Below the pieces are notes generated by a model that was not told the DNA's origin, ran no database searches, and saw only the letters and a program-made list of their open reading frames with translations. 64,000 nucleotides of DNA. Source: Brooklawnia sp032229645. Its GTDB lineage: Bacteria; Actinomycetota; Actinomycetes; Propionibacteriales; Propionibacteriaceae. Where the stretch lies: NCBI GenBank assembly GCA_963722295.1, contig CAVRLB010000004.1, forward strand, positions 186,001-250,000, read 5' to 3'. Both the position numbers and the translations under genes were made by a program. Positions 1 to 10,125 of this stretch are shown here, one piece after another (position 1 is the stretch's first letter; each line of letters begins with the position of its first letter).

Positions 1-804
1 GGCAGCCAACGCCGCATCCAACACCTGCTGGGCCGCCTGCAGCGCTGACTGATTGGACGCCACCTTCGCGGCAACATCGTTGGCCGCGTCCATCGCCGCG
101 AGCGACCTCTGCTGGGTCTGCTCGAACTGCGCAACCGCGGCATCCCTGGCGTCCTGAGCGGCTTGCTCCGCCGCTGCCATCGCATCGCGCTGCTTCTGCA
201 GTTCGTCGAGCGCAGCGTTCAAGGCGTCGAGTTCACGTTGCACGTTGTTGACCGTGTTCTTCATCCATTGCACACGGTTGTTGATGTCCCCGGTGCCCAG
301 GTTGGTGAAGAAGAGCCCGATGCCCTGCAAGGACTTGTCCTGCTGGGTCTCCTCCTGGGCAGCGATAGCTACCCGCTTGCGCTGCTCGTCGACCGCGGTC
401 TGCGCCGCATCGACGGCTGCCTGCGCCGCGGTGAGATTCTGCTCGGCCGCTTGCAGGGCCGTCGAGGCATCGGACGCCTGCTGCTGCGCGGCGGCTTCGG
501 CCGACTGAGCCGCAGCCAGCGCTGCCTGCGCGTTCGCCAGCTCGGACTGCGACTGCGTCAGCACCGCATTCGTTGCATCGAGTTGCGTCCGGCCATCGCC
601 GATGCCGCCCTGCACGGTATCCAGCTGACTTTGCATCTGCGCGTACTCGTCGTCCAACTCGTCGGCGTGGACGCTGGCGCTGGCTGGTCCGATCAACAGC
701 GCCACGGCGAGACCAGCAGTGGCAGTGACCTTGCCGATACCCGACCAGGTACGCCGGAACGACCGAACAGCCGTATTCGAGTCAAGGGGAAGGTCCCGAA
801 TCAC
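1..804 (-). CDS. Secreted coiled-coil protein, N-terminal part (possible NlpC/P60 hydrolase)
   Basis: The open frame enters from the left edge, so only the first 268 residues are visible and the C-terminus is missing. I place the start at a GTG at 804, preceded by AGGA. Residues 1-47 look like a signal peptide: a basic stretch (RRTWSGIGK), a hydrophobic core (AGLAVALLIGP) and an Ala-rich cleavage zone. The rest is a long Ala/Gln/Glu/Asp heptad-like coiled coil, interrupted near residues 155-170 by a hydrophobic segment (GIGLFFTNLG). This layout is typical of actinobacterial RipC-like NlpC/P60 peptidoglycan hydrolases, but the catalytic domain would lie outside the window, so function is inferred. 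Acts outside the membrane. Confidence 0.75.
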   Translation of the reverse strand, partial: MIRDLPLDSNTAVRSFRRTWSGIGKVTATAGLAVALLIGPASASVHADELDDEYAQMQSQLDTVQGGIGDGRTQLDATNAVLTQSQSELANAQAALAAAQSAEAAAQQQASDASTALQAAEQNLTAAQAAVDAAQTAVDEQRKRVAIAAQEETQQDKSLQGIGLFFTNLGTGDINNRVQWMKNTVNNVQRELDALNAALDELQKQRDAMAAAEQAAQDARDAAVAQFEQTQQRSLAAMDAANDVAAKVASNQSALQAAQQVLDAALAA

Positions 805-863
805 GTTGTCCTGCTTTCTGTTGTGTGCGCGGCTCAAGTGCAGACACCGCTTTGCCGAACCCA

Positions 864-931
864 AGCCTGAATCCGCCGATTTTTCGCCTACTGCGCGTCC
901 CCTGAGGGGCGCCCATCGGCGGATTCAGGCT
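864..931 (-). repeat. Dispersed palindromic repeat family A, copy 1
   Basis: Arms AGCCTGAATCCGCCGAT (864-880) and ATCGGCGGATTCAGGCT (915-931) are perfect inverted repeats of 17 bp. The middle, read on the minus strand, matches copies at 26683-26738 and 39556-39612 (GGGCGCC at one end, GGCGRAAA at the other), so this copy is inverted relative to them and carries extra bases in its centre. It lies in the 303-bp gap between tuf and the secreted protein. Confidence 0.85.
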
Positions 932-1048
932 AAGACAAAACCGACGGCTACTGCCACGGACTCACCCGCGTGTCGCGATATCGATTGGCTGTGGATGTGC
1001 CTGATCGCGCGCTACTACGGTGCCCCACCGGCCGCCAGCGCAACAACA

Positions 1049-1084
1049 GCTGAGGCCCGCTCCCAAACGGGAACGGGCCTCAGC
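1049..1084 (-). terminator. tuf terminator hairpin
   Basis: GCTGAGGCCCG (1049-1059) pairs perfectly with CGGGCCTCAGC (1074-1084), with a further CCC/GGG inside. It begins 24 bases past the tuf stop codon. No clear U-tract follows, as is common in high-GC actinobacteria. Confidence 0.8.
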
Positions 1085-1107
1085 CAGCAATGAGTTGGTG
1101 CGCCAGA

Positions 1108-2298
<1,191 letters not shown>

Positions 2299-2401
2299 TT
2301 GGGCTCCTTCTGGTTAGTCGCCACGCTGGTTGCGTGGCACACCTTTTCGTGGCTGTGGGAGGGTCCCGCAGCTCGATTGTCCTGATTTGGTACAACTCAT
2401 C

Positions 2402-2430
2402 AGGGCCGTGGGTATTCACCCACGAGCCCT
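2402..2430 (-). other. Hairpin at the predicted 5' end of the tuf transcript
   Basis: AGGGC plus CGTGGGT (2402-2413) pairs with ACCCACG plus GCCCT (2418-2430) with one bulged base. It sits just downstream of the predicted tuf start of transcription, so it would form the 5' end of a leader of about 130 nt. Confidence 0.55.
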
Positions 2431-2434
2431 AGTA

Positions 2435-2463
2435 ATTGTCGTCGTCCAGTCGCCGGGAGTCAA
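2435..2463 (-). promoter_or_regulatory. Predicted tuf promoter
   Basis: On the minus strand, TTGACT (2463-2458) and GACAAT (2440-2435) are spaced by 17 bp, a good housekeeping sigma-factor match placed upstream of tuf. Confidence 0.6.
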
Positions 2464-2509
2464 ACCGATACCGCACTGCTGGTCGCGAACGACCAGCGAG
2501 CCGGTTTGA
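2460..2509. other. Nested inverted repeat in the fusA-tuf gap
   Basis: TCAAACCG (2460-2467) pairs with CGGTTTGA (2502-2509), and inside it CTGGTCG (2479-2485) pairs with CGACCAG (2490-2496) around a CGAA loop. It overlaps the -35 end of the tuf promoter, so it could act in DNA or as the end of read-through RNA from fusA. Role unknown. Confidence 0.45.
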
Positions 2510-2619
2510 ACGCCCCCGACGACAGGCTGCTAGGCACCATCATAGACATCCGGCGAACGGTGCCGCAGCCAGGCGGCGCCTATCGCGATCAGGTGGCTTC
2601 GGACGCGCTTGCGGCAGCT

Positions 2620-2666
2620 CATCGTGTAGGTTTCCGGCCCGTCATGGGCTCGGGACCTACACGATG
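2620..2666 (-). terminator. Hairpin downstream of fusA
   Basis: CATCGTGTAGGT (2620-2631) and ACCTACACGATG (2655-2666) are perfect 12-bp inverted repeats starting 15 bases beyond the fusA stop, with a further GCCC/GGGC pairing within. Likely terminator or 3'-end stabiliser; no U-tract. Confidence 0.65.
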
Positions 2667-2681
2667 CGGACGACCCGACGA

Positions 2682-4781
2682 TCAGTTCTCGCCGCGAGCC
2701 TTCGCCACGATCTCTTCGGAGATGTTCTTGGGAACCTCACCGTAGGAGTGGAACTCCATGGTGTAGGTGGCCTGGCCCGAGGTTTTCGACCTGAGGTCGC
2801 CCACATAACCGAACATCTCGGCCAGCGGGACGAGCGCATGCACGACGCGGTTGCCGTGCTCCTCGTCCATCGACTGCACCTGGCCACGACGCGAGTTCAG
2901 GTCACCGATGACGGTACCCAGGTAGTCTTCCGGGGTCGTCACCTCGACGGCCATCATCGGCTCCAGCAGGGCCGGGCTGGCCTTGCGGGCGGCCTCCTTG
3001 AAGACCATCGAGCCGGCGATCTTGAACGCCATCTCCGAAGAGTCGACATCGTGGTAAGCGCCGTCGGTCAGCGTCACCTTGATGTCCTCGACCGGATAGC
3101 CGGCCAGCACGCCGAACTGCATGGCGTCCTTGACACCCGCGTCCACCGCAGGAATGTACTCCCTGGGGATGCGGCCGCCGGTGACAGCGTTGACGAACTC
3201 GTAGCCCGCGCCCGCTTCCTGCGGCTCCAAGGTGATGATGACCTTCGCGTACTGACCCGAACCGCCCGACTGCTTCTTGTGCGTGTAGTCGACGTTCTCG
3301 ACCGCACGGCGCAGGGTCTCGCGGTACGCCACCTGCGGCTTGCCGATGTTCGCCTCGACGTGGAACTCGCGCTTCATGCGATCGATCAGCACCTCAAGGT
3401 GCAGCTCGCCCATGCCTGCGATGATGGTCTGGCCGGTGTCCTCATCGGTGTGTACCTGGAAGGTCGGATCCTCTTCGGCGAGCCGCTGAATGGCGATCGA
3501 CAGCTTCTCCTGATCGGCCTTCGACTTCGGCTCGATGGCCTGCTCGATGACCGGGTTCGGGAACTCCATCGACTCCAGCATCACCGGGTGCGCCGGATCG
3601 CAGAGCGTGTCTCCGGTGCCCGTTTGCTTCAGACCCATCACCGCACAGATGTTGCCGGCCGGCATGAAGTCGATCTCCTGACGCTTGTTGGCGTGCATCT
3701 GGTAGATCTTGCCGATGCGTTCCTTCTTGCCGGTCTCGGCGTTCAGCACCTGGCTACCCGACTTCAGGATGCCGGAGTAAACGCGGATGAAGGTCAGCTT
3801 GCCCAGGTGCGGGTCGGCGGCGATCTTGAACGCCAGCGCGGACAGCGGCTCGTCCTTGTCGGCGTGACGCTCGATGATCACGGACTCATCGCCGGGCTTG
3901 AAGCCCTGGATAGCCGGGACGTCGACCGGGGCAGGCAGGTAGTCGATGACCGCATCCAGCAAGGGCTGCACGCCCTTGTTCTTGAACGAGGTACCGCAGA
4001 CCACGGCAGTGAAGGAATTGCTCAGCACGCCGCGGCGGATCGCTCGCTTGATCTGCTCGACGGTAGGCTCTTCGCCCCCGAGGTAGGTCTCCATCAGCTC
4101 GTCGTCCTGATCGGCGATGAGCTCGATCATTTCGATACGGGCCTGGTCGGCCGCGTCTTTCAGATCGGCCGGGATGTCCTCGATGACGTAGTCGTCGCCC
4201 ATCTGGGTCTCGCCGCGCCAGGTCTTGGCGTTCATCTCGACCAGGTCGACGATGCCCAGGAAGTCATGCTCGGAGCCGATCGGCAGCTGCAGACGCACCG
4301 GGACGACCTGTAGGCGGTCCTTGATGGTCTGAACGCAGTGGTCGAACGAGGCGCCGGTGCGGTCCAGCTTGTTGACGTAGCAGATGCGCGGCACACCGTA
4401 CTTGGTGGCCTGACGCCACACGGTCATCGACTGTGGCTCAACGCCTGCGACACCGTCGAAGACGGCGACCGCACCGTCCAGGACGCGCAACGAACGCTCC
4501 ACCTCGACGGTGAAGTCGACGTGTCCCGGGGTGTCGATGATGTTGACCTGGTAGCCCTTCCAGAAACATGTGGTGGCCGCCGAGGTGATGGTGATACCGC
4601 GTTCCTGTTCCTGCTCCATCCAGTCCATGGTGGCAGCGCCGTCGTGCACCTCACCGATCTTGTGGGTGATGCCGGTGTAGAACAGGATCCGCTCGGTAGT
4701 GGTGGTCTTGCCGGCATCGATGTGAGCCATGATGCCGATATTGCGTACCTTGTGTAGGTCGGTTTGCAGGTCGAGGGCCAC
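2682..4781 (-). CDS. fusA: Elongation factor G
   Basis: EF-G, the ribosomal translocase. With a GTG start at 4781 the protein is 699 residues, the usual length, and begins MALDLQTDLHKVRNIGIMAH, matching family N-termini; AGGGGA lies just upstream. Longer in-frame starts further upstream would run into the rpsG region and are not credible. G1 is AHIDAGKTT (residues 19-27), G3 DTPGH and G4 NKLD follow, and the C-terminal domain ends with KNISEEIVAKARGEN. Third gene of the rpsL-rpsG-fusA operon, separated from rpsG by 133 bp that hold a perfect hairpin. Confidence 0.97.
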   Translation of the reverse strand: MALDLQTDLHKVRNIGIMAHIDAGKTTTTERILFYTGITHKIGEVHDGAATMDWMEQEQERGITITSAATTCFWKGYQVNIIDTPGHVDFTVEVERSLRVLDGAVAVFDGVAGVEPQSMTVWRQATKYGVPRICYVNKLDRTGASFDHCVQTIKDRLQVVPVRLQLPIGSEHDFLGIVDLVEMNAKTWRGETQMGDDYVIEDIPADLKDAADQARIEMIELIADQDDELMETYLGGEEPTVEQIKRAIRRGVLSNSFTAVVCGTSFKNKGVQPLLDAVIDYLPAPVDVPAIQGFKPGDESVIIERHADKDEPLSALAFKIAADPHLGKLTFIRVYSGILKSGSQVLNAETGKKERIGKIYQMHANKRQEIDFMPAGNICAVMGLKQTGTGDTLCDPAHPVMLESMEFPNPVIEQAIEPKSKADQEKLSIAIQRLAEEDPTFQVHTDEDTGQTIIAGMGELHLEVLIDRMKREFHVEANIGKPQVAYRETLRRAVENVDYTHKKQSGGSGQYAKVIITLEPQEAGAGYEFVNAVTGGRIPREYIPAVDAGVKDAMQFGVLAGYPVEDIKVTLTDGAYHDVDSSEMAFKIAGSMVFKEAARKASPALLEPMMAVEVTTPEDYLGTVIGDLNSRRGQVQSMDEEHGNRVVHALVPLAEMFGYVGDLRSKTSGQATYTMEFHSYGEVPKNISEEIVAKARGEN

Positions 4782-4878
4782 GAAATCCCCTATTTCTTGT
4801 CGTGTGTGTGCCGGGAGTTGGGATGGATATCGTTCACGCGCGGTTCGACTCCGCAAAACCGAAGCCAGACATGCCAAA

Positions 4879-4905
4879 GGGTCGCCCTCAGATCGAGGGC
4901 GACCC
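4879..4905 (-). other. Perfect hairpin between rpsG and fusA
   Basis: GGGTCGCCCTC (4879-4889) pairs without mismatch with GAGGGCGACCC (4895-4905) over a 5-base loop. It begins 9 bases past the rpsG stop and lies about 100 bases before the fusA start. It could be a partial terminator, an RNA-processing site or an S7-type regulatory site. Confidence 0.7.
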
Positions 4906-4914
4906 CCCGGCACA

Positions 4915-5385
4915 TCACCAGCGGTAGTGAGCGAAGGCGCGGTTGGCCTCTGCCATCTTGTGGGTGTCTTCGCGCTTCTTGACCGAAGCCCCCAGGCCGT
5001 TCGAGGCGTCCAGGATCTCGTTCATGAGCCGCTCCGACATGGTCTTCTCGCGGCGATCGCGGGCGTACCCGACCAGCCAGCGCATGGCCAGCGTGTTCGC
5101 GCGACCGGGCTTGACTTCGACCGGCACCTGATAGGTGGCGCCACCGACGCGGCGGCTCTTGACCTCGACGGCCGGGCGCACGTTGTCGAGCGCCTTCTTG
5201 AGCGTCTGCACCGGATCGACACCGGTCTTCTCCCGAGCTCCTTCGAGCGCGGTGTAGACGATGCTCTGGGCGACGGTCTTCTTGCCACCGAGCAGGATCT
5301 TGCTGACCAGCTGGGAAACCAGCGGCGAGCCGTAGACCGGGTCGATGATCACGGGGCGCTTGGGCGCCGGACCCTTGCGAGGCAT
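4915..5385 (-). CDS. rpsG: 30S ribosomal protein S7
   Basis: S7 nucleates assembly of the 30S head by binding the 3' major domain of 16S rRNA and lies near the E site. The 156-residue length and the N-terminus MPRKGPAPKRP are typical. The ATG shares one base with the rpsL stop (TAATG), so the two are translationally coupled; AGAAGGAG precedes it. The protein ends FAHYRW, the standard actinobacterial C-terminus. Confidence 0.98.
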   Translation of the reverse strand: MPRKGPAPKRPVIIDPVYGSPLVSQLVSKILLGGKKTVAQSIVYTALEGAREKTGVDPVQTLKKALDNVRPAVEVKSRRVGGATYQVPVEVKPGRANTLAMRWLVGYARDRREKTMSERLMNEILDASNGLGASVKKREDTHKMAEANRAFAHYRW

Positions 5386-5756
5386 TACTTCTCCTTCTTC
5401 GCGCCGTACCGGCTGCGGGCCTGCTTGCGGTTCTTCACACCCTGGGTGTCGAGTGCACCACGGATGATCTTGTACCGCACACCCGGCAGGTCCTTCACGC
5501 GGCCTCCGCGCACGAGCACCATCGAGTGCTCCTGCAGGTTGTGACCGACACCCGGGATGTAGGCGGTAACCTCGACGCCCGAGCTGAGACGGACGCGAGC
5601 GACCTTACGTAGCGCGGAATTCGGCTTCTTGGGGGTAGTGGTGTACACCCGCGTGCACACGCCCCGGCGCTGAGGCGAACCCTTGAGCGCGGGTGTCTTA
5701 CTTTTGCTGACCTTGTCAGTGCGGCCTTTGCGGACCAACTGCTGGATGGTGGGCAC
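5385..5756 (-). CDS. rpsL: 30S ribosomal protein S12
   Basis: S12 lies in the decoding centre and affects accuracy. The best start is GTG at 5756, giving MPTIQQLVRKGR and 123 residues, as in homologues; a longer frame with MPPQPRRAPHDG in front is not conserved. The streptomycin-relevant positions K43 (in TPKKPNSALRK) and K88 (in RVKDLPG) are both lysine, so the sequence looks drug-sensitive. First gene of the str operon. It is preceded by a leader of about 230 bp from the predicted promoter at 5995-6023. Confidence 0.97.
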   Translation of the reverse strand: MPTIQQLVRKGRTDKVSKSKTPALKGSPQRRGVCTRVYTTTPKKPNSALRKVARVRLSSGVEVTAYIPGVGHNLQEHSMVLVRGGRVKDLPGVRYKIIRGALDTQGVKNRKQARSRYGAKKEK

Positions 5757-5994
5757 CTGCTGGTATCTCTTTCCGTCATGTGGTGCACGCCTTGGTTGAG
5801 GCGGCACACACTTCGTTGTCTACTTCCCTGGCTGCGGCACGTCATCACGAACGAGAAACCACCGAAATCTCTTGAACGAGGCGGGAGCCGCCGTGCGAAC
5901 TCCGCACTTGTCCTAGGCTCCTCGCAACGTTTAGGTGCCCAGCTCAACCGCCAGGGTGCGCACATGGTGCCGGACAGACCGGACACAACTGTGC

Positions 5995-6023
5995 AGTCTA
6001 CCTGCTGGCCACCGAGGGGTCAA
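5995..6023 (-). promoter_or_regulatory. Predicted rpsL-rpsG-fusA promoter
   Basis: TTGACC (6023-6018) and TAGACT (6000-5995) on the minus strand with a 17-bp spacer, located between the rpoC terminator and rpsL. The 424-bp rpoC-rpsL gap otherwise holds only the terminator and the leader. Confidence 0.65.
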
Positions 6024-6126
6024 AACTCCCCTACCGCGTCGTCTGTCGCGCAAGACGGAGCCGAGATCGGCGGCCGCCAGATTGCCAAGAATCGCCATAG
6101 GTTCCGCAACATCGTCGGCTACGACA

Positions 6127-6161
6127 ACAGGGGCACCCGGAAGGATCCCGAATGCCCCTGT
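6127..6161 (-). terminator. rpoBC terminator hairpin
   Basis: ACAGGGGCA (6127-6135) pairs with TGCCCCTGT (6153-6161), with an inner CGG/CCG pairing. It begins 20 bases past the rpoC stop. Confidence 0.75.
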
Positions 6162-6180
6162 CGGCTTGAGTGTCATGGAC

Positions 6181-9100
6181 TCAGCGCAGGTCGCGGTAGT
6201 CCATATCGTCCAGCGGAACAGCCGCCCCGCTACCCGAGCCGAAGTCGTAGTCGAAGGCGTCGTAGCTCAGCGTGTAGGCATTCGCCCGCGCCTCGGCTGT
6301 CGGCTCGACCCGGATATTGCGGTAGCGCTCCAGGCCGGTGCCGGCCGGGATGAGCTTGCCGAGGATGACGTTCTCCTTGAGACCCATCAGATGATCGGAC
6401 TTGCCGTTGATGGCAGCGTCGGTCAGCACCTTGGTGGTCTCCTGGAAGGACGCCGCGGACAGCCACGAATCGGTGGCCAGCGACGCCTTGGTGATACCCA
6501 TCAGGACCGGACGGCCTTCGGCCGGACGCCCGCCCTCGGTGAGGGCCTTGCGGTTGGCCTGCTCGTACGACTGCCGATCGATCAACTCGCCCGGCATCAT
6601 GTCGGTATCGCCCGAATCGATCACGGTCACGCGGCGCAGCATCTGCCGGATGATGATCTCGATGTGCTTGTCGTGGATCGGGGCGCCCTGGGTGGCGTAG
6701 ACCTTCTGCACCTCGGCCACCAGGTGCTCCTGCACCTTGCGAACACCCTGGACGCGAAGCACGTCCTGCGGGTCAATCGTGCCGGCCGTCAGCTGATCGC
6801 CAACACTGACATGGTCGCCATCGGCGACCACGCGGTGCACACCGTCATGGTCGTCGAACTCCAGCCGGGCACGTCGCGGAACGACGTACTCGACATCGGC
6901 TTGGCCATCGTCGCGGACGATGAGCAGCTTGCGGCCGCGGTCGCCGTCCTCGATCTTGATCCGTCCGTCGGCCTCCGCAATCGGCGCTTTGCCCTTCGGG
7001 GTGCGCGATTCAAACAACTCGACCACACGCGGCAGACCCAAGGTGATGTCGTCGCCCGCCACACCACCGGTGTGGAAGGTACGCATCGTCAGCTGGGTAC
7101 CGGGCTCGCCGATCGACTGCGCGGCCTGGATACCGACGGCCTCACCGACATCGACCAGCTTGCCGCCGGCCAGTGAACGTCCGTAGCACATCGCGCAGGC
7201 GCCGGTGGCGGCCTCGCAGGTGAGCACCGAACGTACCTTGATGATGCCAACGCCGGCCGCGATCAGCGCCTTGATGTGATCCTCGGTGATGTCGGTCCCG
7301 GCAGGGACGACGACCTCGCCCGATTCGGTCACTGCGTCGGTGGCCAGGTTTCGGCCGACTGCGCTGGTATCCAGAGCCTTCACCTCACGCAGCGCGCCGC
7401 CCTCAGCTGCGACCGCGATGGTCTTGGTCAGGCCTCGCTCGGTGCCGCAGTCCTCCTCGCGGATGATGACATCCTGCGAGACATCCACCAGACGACGGGT
7501 CAGGTAGCCCGAGTCTGCGGTCCGCAGTGCGGTGTCGGCCTGCCCCTTACGACCACCGTGCGTGGAGATGAAGTACTCCAGAACGGTCAGGCCTTCGCGG
7601 AAGTTCGACTTGATCGGACGCGCGATGATCTCGCCCTTCGGGTTGGCCACCAGGCCTCGCATGGCGGCGATCTGGCGCATCTGGGTCATGTTTCCTCGAG
7701 CGCCCGAGTTCACCATCATGTAGATCGGGTTGGTCGCCGAGAAGTTGGCTTCCATCGCACCGGTCAGCTCGGCGGTCGCGTCGGTCCAGATCCGGATGAG
7801 CTCCTCGCGTCGCTCCTCCTCGGTCACCGCACCGCGCTCGTAGAGACGGTCGATCTTGGCGGCCTTCGCGTCGTAGCCGGACATGATCTCCGGCTTGTTG
7901 GGCGGTGTCTGCACATCGCCGATCGACACGGTGACCCCCGAGCGGGTGCCCCACTTGAAGCCCATGTCCTTCAGCGCGTCGAGCACCTCGGTGACGACGG
8001 TCTTGGGGCACTGCTCGGCCAGCTGGTTGACGATCGCGCTGAGCTGCTTCTTACCCACGTGCTGCTCGACGAACGGGTAGCTGTCGGGCAGCGCCTCGTT
8101 GAAGATGATCTTGCCCAAGCTGGTGTCGATGAGCAGGGTGCCATCCGGGCGCACCTTGTCGGCCAACCGGGCCGGCGGGGTGATGTCGTGCATCCGGACC
8201 TTGATCTTGGACCGGATGTCGATCTCATGCAGGTCATAGGCCATGATGGCCTCTTCGACCGAGCTGAAGACGCGACCCTCGCCGGGCAGACCGTCCAGGT
8301 TCTGCGTCAGGTAATACATGCCGATGATCATCTCGTGGCTCGGCAGGGCGACCGGACGACCGTCTGCGGGCTTGAGGATGTTGTTGCTCGACAGCATCAG
8401 GATGCGGGCCTCAGCCTGTGCCTCGGCGGAAAGCGGCAGGTGGACTGCCATCTGGTCACCGTCGAAGTCGGCATTGAACGCCGCACAGACCAACGGATGC
8501 AGCTGGATCGCCTTGCCCTCGATCAGCTGCGGCTCGAACGCCTGGATACCCAGGCGGTGCAGGGTCGGAGCTCGGTTCAGCAGCACCGGGTGCTCGCGGA
8601 TGACCTCTTCCAGCACGTCCCAGACCTGCGGACGCTGACGCTCCACCATGCGCTTGGCGCTCTTGATGTTCTGCGCGTAGTTCTGCTCGGCCAGCCGCTT
8701 CATGACGAACGGCTTGAACAGCTCAAGAGCCATCTGCTTGGGCAGACCACACTGGTGCAGCTTCAGCTGCGGGCCCACCACGATGACCGAACGGCCGGAG
8801 TAGTCGACGCGCTTACCCAGCAGGTTCTGGCGGAACCGGCCCTGCTTGCCCTTCAACATGTCGCTGATGGACTTCAGCGGGCGGTTGCCCGGCCCGGTCA
8901 CCGGACGGCCACGTCGTCCGTTGTCGAACAGCGAATCCACGGCCTCTTGCAGCATGCGCTTCTCGTTGTTCACGATGATCTCGGGGGCGCCGAGATCGAG
9001 CAGCCGCTTCAGGCGGTTGTTGCGGTTGATCACGCGACGGTAGAGGTCGTTCAGGTCGGAGGTCGCAAAACGGCCGCCGTCCAACTGCACCATCGGGCGC

Positions 9101-10071
9101 AGATCAGGCGGAATGACCGGGACTGCGCCCAGCACCATGCCGAGCGGCGAGTTGCCGGTGTCGAGGAAGGCGCGGACGACCTTGAGGCGCTTGAGCGCAC
9201 GGGTCTTGCGCTGCCCCTTGCCGCTGCGGATGATCTCGCGCAATGACTCGGCCTCGGCAGCCAGGTCGAAGCTCTCCAGACGCTTCTGGATCGCCTCAGC
9301 GCCCATATAGCCCTCGAAATAACGACCGAAGCGGTTCTTCATCTCGCGGTAGAGCACCTCGTCGCCCTCGAGATCTTGCACCTTGAGGGACTTGAAGCGG
9401 GTCCACACGGCATCGAGCCGGTCGAGGTCACGCTGGGCACGGTCGCGCAGATGCTTCATCTCGCGCTCGGCCGAATCGCGCACCTTCTTGCGGGTATCGC
9501 GCTCGGCACCCTCGGCCTCGAGCGCGGCCAGGTCCTCTTCGAGCTTGACGGAGCGGGCCTCGATGTCGGAGTCGCGACGCTTCTCGAGCTGAGTACGCTC
9601 GACGGCGACCTTCGCCTCCAGGCTCGACAGATCGCGGTGACGAGCGTCGTCGTCCACCCGGGTGATCATGTAGGCAGCGAAGTAGATGACCTTCTCGAGG
9701 TCCTTCGGGGCGATGTCCAGCAGGTAGCCCAGCCGGCTCGGCACACCCTTGAAGTACCAGATGTGGGTCACCGGCGCGGCGAGTTCGATGTGGCCCATCC
9801 GCTCGCGGCGCACATTGCTGCGGGTCACCTCGACGCCACAACGCTCGCAGACGATGCCCTTGAAACGAACGCGCTTGTACTTGCCGCAGTAGCATTCCCA
9901 GTCGCGGGTCGGCCCGAAGATCTTCTCGCAGAAGAGCCCATCGCGCTCGGGCTTCAGCGTGCGGTAGTTGATGGTCTCCGGCTTCTTGACCTCGCCGAAG
10001 CTCCACTCACGAATCTCATCCGCAGTCGCCAGCCCGATGCGCAGCTGGTCATAGGTATTGGCATCCAGCAC
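6181..10071 (-). CDS. rpoC: DNA-directed RNA polymerase subunit beta'
   Basis: Beta' carries the catalytic Mg site of RNA polymerase: NADFDGDQ at residues 533-540. The N-terminal zinc ribbon has C60, C62, C75 and C78. The zipper/lid region (RVDYSGRSVIVVGPQLKLHQ) follows. The second zinc site is near residues 870-960 (CGTERG, CEAATGACAMCYGRS). Length 1296 fits actinobacteria. The start is GTG, preceded by GGGAGA; the N-terminus MLDANTYDQLRIGLATADEI aligns with relatives. It follows rpoB by 54 bp in one operon. Confidence 0.98.
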   Translation of the reverse strand: MLDANTYDQLRIGLATADEIREWSFGEVKKPETINYRTLKPERDGLFCEKIFGPTRDWECYCGKYKRVRFKGIVCERCGVEVTRSNVRRERMGHIELAAPVTHIWYFKGVPSRLGYLLDIAPKDLEKVIYFAAYMITRVDDDARHRDLSSLEAKVAVERTQLEKRRDSDIEARSVKLEEDLAALEAEGAERDTRKKVRDSAEREMKHLRDRAQRDLDRLDAVWTRFKSLKVQDLEGDEVLYREMKNRFGRYFEGYMGAEAIQKRLESFDLAAEAESLREIIRSGKGQRKTRALKRLKVVRAFLDTGNSPLGMVLGAVPVIPPDLRPMVQLDGGRFATSDLNDLYRRVINRNNRLKRLLDLGAPEIIVNNEKRMLQEAVDSLFDNGRRGRPVTGPGNRPLKSISDMLKGKQGRFRQNLLGKRVDYSGRSVIVVGPQLKLHQCGLPKQMALELFKPFVMKRLAEQNYAQNIKSAKRMVERQRPQVWDVLEEVIREHPVLLNRAPTLHRLGIQAFEPQLIEGKAIQLHPLVCAAFNADFDGDQMAVHLPLSAEAQAEARILMLSSNNILKPADGRPVALPSHEMIIGMYYLTQNLDGLPGEGRVFSSVEEAIMAYDLHEIDIRSKIKVRMHDITPPARLADKVRPDGTLLIDTSLGKIIFNEALPDSYPFVEQHVGKKQLSAIVNQLAEQCPKTVVTEVLDALKDMGFKWGTRSGVTVSIGDVQTPPNKPEIMSGYDAKAAKIDRLYERGAVTEEERREELIRIWTDATAELTGAMEANFSATNPIYMMVNSGARGNMTQMRQIAAMRGLVANPKGEIIARPIKSNFREGLTVLEYFISTHGGRKGQADTALRTADSGYLTRRLVDVSQDVIIREEDCGTERGLTKTIAVAAEGGALREVKALDTSAVGRNLATDAVTESGEVVVPAGTDITEDHIKALIAAGVGIIKVRSVLTCEAATGACAMCYGRSLAGGKLVDVGEAVGIQAAQSIGEPGTQLTMRTFHTGGVAGDDITLGLPRVVELFESRTPKGKAPIAEADGRIKIEDGDRGRKLLIVRDDGQADVEYVVPRRARLEFDDHDGVHRVVADGDHVSVGDQLTAGTIDPQDVLRVQGVRKVQEHLVAEVQKVYATQGAPIHDKHIEIIIRQMLRRVTVIDSGDTDMMPGELIDRQSYEQANRKALTEGGRPAEGRPVLMGITKASLATDSWLSAASFQETTKVLTDAAINGKSDHLMGLKENVILGKLIPAGTGLERYRNIRVEPTAEARANAYTLSYDAFDYDFGSGSGAAVPLDDMDYRDLR

Positions 10072-10125
10072 TTGTATGTCTCCCGATGTATGGGTCGTTG
10101 GTCGTAGCGTTTGAGAGTTGGCGGA

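Noticed and set aside
163..870. Plus-strand protein genes at the left edge
   Set aside because: They are the reverse of the signal-peptide/coiled-coil gene on the minus strand, whose heptad pattern and signal peptide are convincing.
7276..9246. Long plus-strand open frame opposite rpoC (also 10111-12159 opposite rpoB, 2436-4313 opposite fusA, 51488-53128 opposite nuoM, 58129-60540 opposite nuoG)
   Set aside because: These mirror highly conserved genes on the other strand; their translations are rich in His, Arg, Gly, Asp and Gln with no domain pattern, as expected from high-GC antisense frames.
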